Shown here: positions 56,801 to 64,000 of the stretch, in pieces
How the letters are laid out: each line of letters opens with the position of its first letter
Position numbering within the stretch: position 1 is the first letter of the stretch
DNA from: Craterostigma plantagineum
Lineage: Eukaryota; Streptophyta; Magnoliopsida; Lamiales; Linderniaceae
Reading direction: 5' to 3'
Length of the DNA stretch: 64,000 nucleotides
Assembly (NCBI GenBank): GCA_027422505.1
Contig: JAPQWV010000005.1
Span: 18,456,001-18,520,000 of the forward strand
Notes under the pieces: model-generated
The model's database searches: none
What the model saw: the letters and a program-made list of their open reading frames with translations, nothing else
What the model was told of the DNA's origin: nothing
Translations under genes and position numbers: made by a program

Positions 56801-57388
56801 TAAGAGCATCTCCAATCGACACACATTTTCCAACGCAAATACACAAAATTACTCCAATATACACCCATACGCATACCCAAAATGGGATTATACCAATTTG
56901 TGTCTCCATTAAATGCATCTTTGCGTTTTACATTTCATCCATCACATTTCTTTTTAATATTACCAAGTGAACCTCTTAAATTAATAATTATTATTCTGAT
57001 TTGGTATTGACTAGACACATCCTTGTCTGTAGCAGCCTTTTGCCTGTCTAATCATCATAAACCCTTGAAAAACAGTATGGAATATAAAAATAAATCAAGT
57101 CACTTAACTAAACAACATATATTTTAATAACCTGATAATTTGTCATTTCTTCCTCCAATAATGTCGATCGGAAATGGATCTGGTTTGAATTTTTTAGCTC
57201 TATCGTATTTTTAGTAAATAATTTTTCAGATCCTCTTTATATTTTTCAATTAGAGTTTTATTGTTAATTTTATTAATTCTTTTGTCGATCAAAAAATTTT
57301 GTAGTCTAATTTGTAAAGTTATAAAATATGTGGAGGAGTGTTGAAATTTTGTAAAATTTCATGTTTGAAGAGAATATTGCAGGATATT
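56801..57388. mobile_element. Possible PIF/Harbinger-type MITE
   Basis: 'taagagcatctccaatcg' at 56801 matches the common end TAAGAGCATCTCCAACCG of these MITEs, including a TTA/TAA-like junction. Its partner may be the GGTTGGAGATGG at 57479-57489. The sequence between is AT-rich and uninformative. Confidence 0.45.
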
Positions 57389-57599
57389 CGTTTGAGTTTG
57401 AAATGAGTCTAACGGTTGGAGAAAAATTACTGCATTTTGAGTTTGAGAATGAGTTTGAGTTTGAGAATGCGTTTTTCGGTTGGAGATGGTTTAAGAGCAT
57501 CTCCAACCGAAGAACGCATTCTCAAACCCAAAAGAATTCTCAAACTGAAAATGCAGTAATTCTTCTTCAGCCGATAAATTCATTCTCAAACTCAAAGGA
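57389..57599. repeat. ~100-bp-arm inverted repeat joined at MITE ends
   Basis: Arms 57389-57489 and 57493-57599 are reverse complements with small indels. At the centre they read GGTTGGAGATGG-TTTAA-GAGCATCTCCAACC, i.e. two Harbinger-type ends facing each other across 3-5 bp. The arms hold repeated GAGTTTGAGAATG / CATTCTCAAACTC. Confidence 0.85.
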
Positions 57600-57637
57600 C
57601 TATATTCGAAATATTCACTTCTATACTAACTTTTATA

Positions 57638-58695
57638 GGGAGAATACCATTTTTGGTCCCCGACGTTTACCCTATGCGCGCTTTTGGTCCCCGATGTTCT
57701 CACTTGCCACATTTAGTCCCTCATGTTTCTGAATTTGAACCAAATTGGTCCATCCGTTAATTTCGACGAAATTTGCGACGGAATTTCCGTCGCTAAAGGA
57801 AAAAAGTAAAAAAAAATGATAAATTAAGCATAAAAAATGAGAAAAATTTCCAAAAAAAGGAAAAAATTCAAAAAATAGGTAAAAAATTCAAAAAAAGAGA
57901 ATATTATTAATAAATTAAATAAAATATAAATAATAATAAAAAATAAATAATAATAAAAAATAAATAATAATAAAAATAAAATGATAAATATAAATTTAAG
58001 ATTTTAAAAAGTAAAAAATAAAAATATATTCAAATAATAAATTAAAATAGAGAAAAAATGTATTAAATAATAAAATGATAAATATAAATAATAAAAAAAT
58101 ACAAAATATTTATTTATTGAAAACTAAAAGTAAGTGAAAAATAGAAAGGATAAAATGCCACTGAAAGTTGACGATAATTTTCGATCACAATATATTTGTT
58201 AAAATAAATTTGAGAACTGGGACGATTATGTCCTCATTAAGTTGGCAGGGACGGTCTTCGTAAAACTTTTAGAGGCATTTTTTATCCTTTTTAATTCCTT
58301 TTTATTTAATTTAATAAATAAATATATTTTTATTTTTACTTTTTTAAAATCTTAAATTTATGTTTATCATTTTTAAATATTAGTTTATTATTTTATTTTT
58401 ATTTTTATTTATTTTTTATTGTTATTTATCTTTTTATTTAATTTATTAGTAATATTCTGTTCTTGTGAAATTTTTACCTATTTTTTGAATTTTTTCCTTT
58501 TTTTTGGAATTTTTTCTCATTTTTACGTTTAATTTATCATTTTTTTTTAATATTTTCCTTTAGCGCCGGAAATTCCGTCGCAAATTCCGTCGCTAACACT
58601 GACCCGTCTAAATTAACGGATGGACCAATTTGGTTCAAAATGAGGGACTAAATATGGCAAGTGAGAACATCGGGGACCAAAAATGGTATTCTCCC
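57638..58695. mobile_element. Foldback Mutator-type MITE, 1058 bp
   Basis: Inverted terminal repeats of about 165 bp begin GGGAGAATACCATTTTTGGT on both strands. Flanked by AACTTTTATA (57628-57637) and AATTTTTATA (58696-58705), a 10-bp duplication with one mismatch, as expected for Mutator superfamily elements. Most of the AT-rich interior also folds back, so the whole element is close to one long hairpin. There is no transposase. Confidence 0.9.
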
Positions 58696-58705
58696 AATTT
58701 TTATA

Positions 58706-58888
58706 ATTATTCAATGCTGTCCACAAATTTATAACTTAAAAAAATAGCAATTCTATAATTTATTACATCTAAATAAATAAAAAAAAGTATTGCTAATAAA
58801 TTTTATAATTTTAAAAAAATTCTATTATGTTATATATTTTAATTTATTTTTTTATAAGGATGTTTTTATTATTAAAACAAAGTAAATG
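58706..58888. other. AT-rich spacer before truncated Gypsy element
   Basis: No feature seen. The Gypsy coding sequence begins abruptly at about 58889. Confidence 0.5.
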
Positions 58889-60812
58889 ACTGACGACTGC
58901 TCCAGTTCTAGCAATACCTTCGGGTACCGAAGGATTTTCAGTATACAGTGATGCCTCGAAGAATGGCTTGGGGTGCGTGTTAATGCAGAACGGGAAGGTA
59001 ATCGCTTATGCCTCCCGACAGTTGAAACCGTACGAGAAGAATTACCCCACCCATGATCTGAAACTCGTCGCAGTAGTGTTTGCTCTCTAGATCTGGCGAC
59101 ACTACCTATACGGAGAAAGATGCGAGATCTTTACGATCATAAGAGCCTGAAGTACTTCTTCACACAGAAGGAGTTAAACATGAGGCAAAGACGATGGCTC
59201 GAACTAGTGAAGGACTACGACTGCGTGATAAATTATCAGCCAGGAAAAGCTAATGTGGTTGCAGACGCGTTGAGCCGAAAAGCCATAAGTGCCGAATTGT
59301 GCCAACTCGGGGTTGAGGTAATCAATTTTGGAGAGATTGAAGCGAAATTAGCAGCGTTAACACTCAAGCCGACGCTGTTAGATCGAATCATCGAGGCACA
59401 AAAAGAAGATGAATTGTATCTGAAGATTCGAAACAAACAAATACAGATGTTCCGTCAGATTTCGAATTTCGAGACGACGGAAGCTTACGATTCAGAGGCC
59501 GCCTATATGTGCCGAAGGATGAAGAAATCCGCCGAACTATAATGACGGAAGTGCATACGACAATCTACTCGGTGCATCCCGGTGCCACGAAGATGTATCG
59601 GGACTTGCGAACGAACTACTGGTGGCCAGGAATGAAAAGAGATGTCGTTGCTTTCGTAAGCCGATGTCTGACCTGTCAGCAGATCAAAGCGGAACGCCAA
59701 AGATCGGCAGGGATGTTGCAACCTTTGACGACACCAGAATGGAAATGGGACCACATAACAATGGATTTCGTCGTCGGGTTACTGAAGACTGTAAAAGGTC
59801 ATGATGCAATTTGGGTGGTTTTCGATAGATTGACTAAGTTCGCCCACTTTTTAACGATCAATCAAACCTATTCTATGGAGAAGTACGCAAAACTATACAC
59901 CCAAGAAATAGTGAGACTCCATGGGATTTCGATGTCAATCGTGTCAGATCGAGACCCGAGGTTCTTATCTCAATTCTGGGTGAGCTTACAGAAAGCTATG
60001 GGGACTAAATTGTCCTTTAGCTCAGGATATCATCCCCAGACTGACGGACAATCAGAAAGAACAATCCAGACGCTCGAAGATATGTTAAGGGCGTGTGTCC
60101 TAGACTTCCAAGGAAGTTGGAGTAAGTATCTTCCGTTGATCGAATTTCGTACAACAACAGCTATCAAGCGATGATTGGGATGGCGCCTTACGAAGCCTTG
60201 TATGGACGTAAATGTCGATCCCCAGTCCATTGGGATGAAATCGGCGAGAAGACGCTATTAGGTCCCGAAATGGTTCGTGAAATGACTGAAGCTATTGATA
60301 AATTTCGGGAGAGAATGCAAACGGCCCAAAGTCGTCAGAAGAGTTACTCAGACAAAAGACGAAGGTCGTTGGAATTTGAGGAAGGTGATCAAGTTTTCCT
60401 AAAGGTATCACCGATGAAGGGTGTTAAACGTTTCGGACGAAAAAGAAAGCTGAGTCCGAGATATATAGGACCCTTCAAGATTTTGAAAAGAGTCGGTGAA
60501 GTAGCGTATCGGTTAGAACTGCCGACATCCCTAGCACAAGTCCATGACGTCTTCCATGTATCCACGTTACGGAAGTACGTTCCGGATCCAAGCCATGTGC
60601 TACGAAGTGAGACGCTTCATCAGCAGTTGAAACCGGACTTGAGTTACGAAGAGAGGCCGGTAGAGATTTTAATGTACGAGGTGAAGCGACTTCGGAATAA
60701 GAACATCCCCCTAGTGAAGATCTTGTGGCGAAACCAGAAAATGGAAGAAGCCACATGGGAGCGAGAAGATGAAATGAGGGAGAAGTACCCCGAGTTGTTT
60801 CAGACGACTTAA
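58889..60812 (+). pseudogene. Gypsy RNase H-integrase pseudogene
   Basis: RNase H starts [19 protein letters not shown], then [14 protein letters not shown] and [18 protein letters not shown] stop follows in FAL*IW (about 59088), then a 1-base loss before [20 protein letters not shown]. After a shift near 59480, the integrase frame (59509-60174) has the zinc region HTTIYSVHPG...CLTCQQIK and the catalytic residues in MDFVVG, VSDRDPRF and SERTIQTLEDML. A third shift near 60150 leads into the C-terminal frame (60171-60812) with MAPYEALYGRKCRSPVHW, RYIGPFKILKRVGEVAYRL and a chromodomain-like end (VKILWRNQKMEEATWERE). Integrase is almost intact but split. Confidence 0.93.
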
Positions 60813-60847
60813 ATTTTAGGGACGAAATTTCTTTAAGGAAGAGAGGA

Positions 60848-63437
60848 TGTAATACCCGTGAAATTAATGCGGGATTATTTTTGTAATGTTAGAAATTAGT
60901 GAAGTTGATTTCAGAACGAAAACCGATTTTTGGGAGCAAGCCGAAAATATTAATTGGGCCCGAGAGTGAATAAAATCATATGGGCCGAGAAGACTAGGAA
61001 ACCCAAGAAATAAAATAGGCCAAATAATATTCAAGCCCAAATAAATAAGGCCAACTTGGAACTTGGGCTAGTTAACTATTAAAAGGCCCAAATAAAAGAA
61101 TTCTTGGCCCAAAGAATTAGATAAGTTCCACGACCATGGGGAAAGTCACGTTGGAAACCATGCCACCCTTACCCCTAATCTATAAAAATAATCATTATTA
61201 CTCAAAGTGGAAAACGTGAAGAAGGGAAAGAAGATAAAGAAGAACCCTCATTTTGTAACTAAGAATCTTACGTGAAGAAAGAAGAAAACAAAGGAGGTAA
61301 GAATCCTAACTAGGACTTGTAAACCTTCAATAAGCTCACGTGTTTAGTACTTCATATGGATTGGTGGATTAAGCTAAAGTTAGTGCATGGTAGGAAGTGA
61401 ACAAAAGAATAAAGAAGACAACGATCCAAGCAGAAAAGGATTTTGGGACGAGCTTAGGCAGAATTTTGACATAGTAATTAATTCAACTAAGCTTGGAAGC
61501 TAGGTAGGTGGTTTTTAACCCCTACAAACCCTTTTAGACCGTATTACTTTTTGGAAAATTATTAGAATTCGTATGAAAGGCCATTCGACCTCAAAGTTTT
61601 AAGTTTTATGAGTTTATGAATTTTCGTGGTGTGCTACTATGTGCTTTTCGAACTCAATATATGAGTTCTGTCTATTGTTCATGTGTTTATGTGAATCTAG
61701 AATCGTGTATGTTGCGAATGATAGTTCAGATTCGCCTCTAGCAATTTTAAAAGTGAGACCATTCGAATTAACCATTCGAATAAACCATTAGAGTTAACCA
61801 TTCGAGTAAACCATTCGAGTTGGCCTAGAGAATTCGAATTACCCATGAAGTAATTCGAATAACCAATTCGAATTATCTGCTTTGCTGCTTTATAGTTCGC
61901 GAATTGAGGGAAATAATTTAAAGTAAATAGAAAACTCGACCGATTGGGTTTTCGGGTCGCGAAGTTTTGTCGCGGGCTCAAAAAGATTTTCGATGCGTGA
62001 GTAAAATAAGTTTGCGCGGGCCAGAGTTCGGATTTCGCGGGCTGACGCAGTTCGCGAGTTATGAGAGAAGTCGCGGGCCGACTCACTTTCGCGGGGTGAT
62101 TCCTGTGAGTGGCGTCGGGCTTCGCGCGGGCTTAAACTAGGTTTCGCGGGCTTGATCAAACAATTCGCGAATTCGGCGAAGGTTTCGCGAATCGGGGTGT
62201 TGACTCGATGCTTTGCGGGCTGACCAACTTTTAATTGGAATCGGGCGAATCGGGCGATTCGCGAACTCAGCGAGTGAATTCGCGAAGTCGGGCGTTGATC
62301 CGAACGTTTCGCGGGTTGACCAGCATTCCAATGTGGGATCGGGCGATTTTGATTTGGGCTTTGACCGATTTTGGTCTGTGTTGATCAGTAGTTTTAAATT
62401 TTTGGGCTTTTGCCCTATTTCAGGCCCAATTATTTTAAATAAAATTATTTTCAGCCCAAATCATTTCAAATTAGAATATTTTATACTCTAACTAGGATTT
62501 TTGGTCAACCCATATTTTAATATTTTTAAGATTATTTTTGAATTTTAAAACGTTCGGCGTAGGTTGATAATTGTACAAGCGATGTGATATGTGTTACATG
62601 TGATTAATTCTGTGTGCATTTCACGACATGCACTTGAGAGGTTGATGTACCGTATTTGTACGGTGGTGTCGGATGAGTTGGGTAGAGTGACCGTTATTGG
62701 TCGTCAGGTCTAGACTCGCTGGGGCACCTGGTGGGAGATAGGGTTTGCAACACCTGTCTACTCGGGATTGAGCCACCCGAGGTGTATACCACCGGATATA
62801 TATTTGGCTCAGTGACGACAGACAGATGTGAGATTCCTTTCTACCCGGGTTAGTGGTATACTACTCCGGGAAAAACCGTCGGGTTGAGATTGTGTGCGGA
62901 AGAGCGACCTGGCGCGGCCAGGAGTGGGCTACCGCATGGTTTATGGCGTACTTTGCCATTGTGCGCGTGGGTGCCGAGTCTAGCCGAGGGCCCTGTTATG
63001 TGATGAGAGTTGATGTAGGTCTGAGTGTGCATTTTATTGTGATGTGAAGATTTGGGATTGGGTTGAGCGCACGCACCCATTGCATGTTTTCACTACCACC
63101 TACTGGGCAATTTTGCTCAGGGTTTTATTTTTGTAGGTAGACCGAGCCCGACACCGATGAGTGTCCGGGTAAACTGTAGGCTGGCTGCCGGCGGTGACTC
63201 CACGGGCTTTTGAGTGCGGCGCAGTACATGGGACGCGACCTGTGGAGAGGCGTAGGATAGTCGGATTTAGATTTTTGGGGCTTCGGCTCGATGTATTATA
63301 GTGACGCTTTTTGTAAACCCGACTCTTTGTCATATATGTAAATTATTTTCCTTAAAAAGTTTTGTAAAACCAGGTCCTCCACGACTTTCGTTGAGGAAAT
63401 CCGCCAATTAACTTAATTAGGAAGTAGGGTTGCCACA
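60848..63437 (+). repeat. 3' LTR of Gypsy element (2590 bp)
   Basis: Starts TGTAATACCCGTGAAATTAA and ends GGGTTGCCACA. It includes TTCGCG-rich repeats at about 61900-62310 and 'ttcgaatta' repeats at 61750-61870. It is longer than the solo copy because of differences in these variable zones. Open frames inside are unsupported. Confidence 0.9.
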
Positions 63438-63795
63438 TCGTATTGGTGAGTCAAGAGGGCTAATTCTTTCTTGTACAACTCGAGTGGTTCCCTCATGTGT
63501 GACTTGAAGCATGTCCCACATATCTTCTTCGGCAGATTCACATGAGCTCACACGATTGTATTCTTCTCTTGTAAGCACGCAGGCAATCATGTTTTTTGCT
63601 TTGGCATTTAGGGAGATTCCTCGCTTGTCTGTTGCATCGTATTCAGCACCTTTCTTTAGAGTTCCATCCGCCTTTTTGGGATTTTATGGTCCAGTAGTGA
63701 TGATATCCCACAGATCATAGTCAGTAGCAAGTAGGAATTCTTTATACGGTTTTTCCATATGGCGTAGTTAGTTCCATCGAGGAGTGGTGGCCTGG
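63438..63795 (-). pseudogene. Copia gag fragment (UBN2 type)
   Basis: On the minus strand the translation in shifting frames reads RPPLLDGTNYAIWKNRIKN, then near its end EEDMWDMLQVTHEGTTRV and LLTHQY, the characteristic body of UBN2-type gag. At least two frameshifts and a stop. The Gypsy LTR abuts it at 63437, so the Gypsy element probably inserted into this older Copia copy. Confidence 0.8.
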
Positions 63796-64000
63796 AATGT
63801 GATTGTCACTCTACAAAAACATCAAAACTCGAAGAAGCCATTAGATCTTTATAAAAATTAAGATAAAAACGTGCCTAAGAGGTGGGGTGAATTAGGCTAT
63901 AAAAAATTTATGCTTCTTCTTTTCACAAGTCGTAAGATGTAGTGACTTAGAGATGCCTACTGATGCTTGTGATGAGTATGCCTGATATATCCTAGTAACG
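63796..64000. other. Window end, nothing identified
   Basis: Short stretch, probably upstream sequence of the minus-strand Copia relic. Confidence 0.4.

Larger units (their letters stand above)
58889..63437 (+). mobile_element. 5'-truncated Ty3/Gypsy element (Tekay/Del-like)
   Basis: Retains RNase H, integrase and the 3' LTR. Gag, protease and RT are missing. The order RNase H before integrase is that of Gypsy elements. The 3' LTR is 60848-63437. The solo LTR at 46102-48173 belongs to the same family. It is inserted next to a minus-strand Copia gag relic at 63438. Confidence 0.9.

Overview
The window is eukaryotic nuclear DNA from a flowering plant, probably a eudicot. The evidence is a 21-exon gene with GT-AG introns whose product matches plant RAD54, a nuclear tRNA-Arg gene, and dense nested plant transposons (Copia and Gypsy retroelements, hAT, CACTA, Mutator-like and PIF/Harbinger-type elements). 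The species cannot be fixed from the sequence. There is one convincing host protein gene (RAD54, minus strand, 12806-18773) and one tRNA gene (49062-49134). Almost everything else is transposon sequence.

Layout. 1-800: a G-rich island and a perfect-stem hairpin. 823-4860: a 4-kb TIR element without a recognisable transposase, rich in GTAC. 4866-12560: an old Copia element of the same family as the intact one further on, interrupted by a hAT MITE (5550-6432), a Tourist-like MITE (6695-6942) and a foldback element made of GTAC repeats (10097-11147). 12806-18773: RAD54. 18913-24709: a nearly intact, very young Copia element (LTRs differ at 1 of 317 positions) that landed about 140 bp upstream of the RAD54 start codon, in divergent orientation. 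25195-32970: an old Copia element with ~1.6-kb LTRs and a truncated pol. 33008-34136: a hAT transposase relic. 35190-43141: a SIRE-like Copia element with perfect 5-bp target duplications, lacking most of pol, with a CACTA element (38133-40899) inside. 43836-48499: a hAT-like repeat and a Mutator-like element holding a solo Gypsy LTR (46102-48173). 49592-50043: a hAT MITE. 50561-54665: a solo LTR holding a minus-strand gag-protease unit. 54671-57640: MITE-like DNA. 57638-58695: a foldback Mutator-type MITE. 58889-63437: a 5'-truncated Gypsy element. 63438-63795: a Copia gag relic.

How it fits together. RAD54 is a SWI2/SNF2 motor of homologous recombination and sits as a single gene island in nested transposons. 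Insertion order can be read from the target duplications. The young Copia element has moved the former RAD54 promoter (24710 onward) about 5.8 kb away.

The most unusual signals are: a 17-bp near-palindrome (AATGTTGnnCCAACATT) repeated at five spaced sites, plus a variant in each LTR, inside the SIRE-like element; the GTAC-module foldback element; the young element's non-standard LTR start (TA instead of TG), non-standard priming site, tRNA-like leader and separate gag and pol frames; and a gag-protease unit with an intact 390-codon frame that appears to begin at its priming site.
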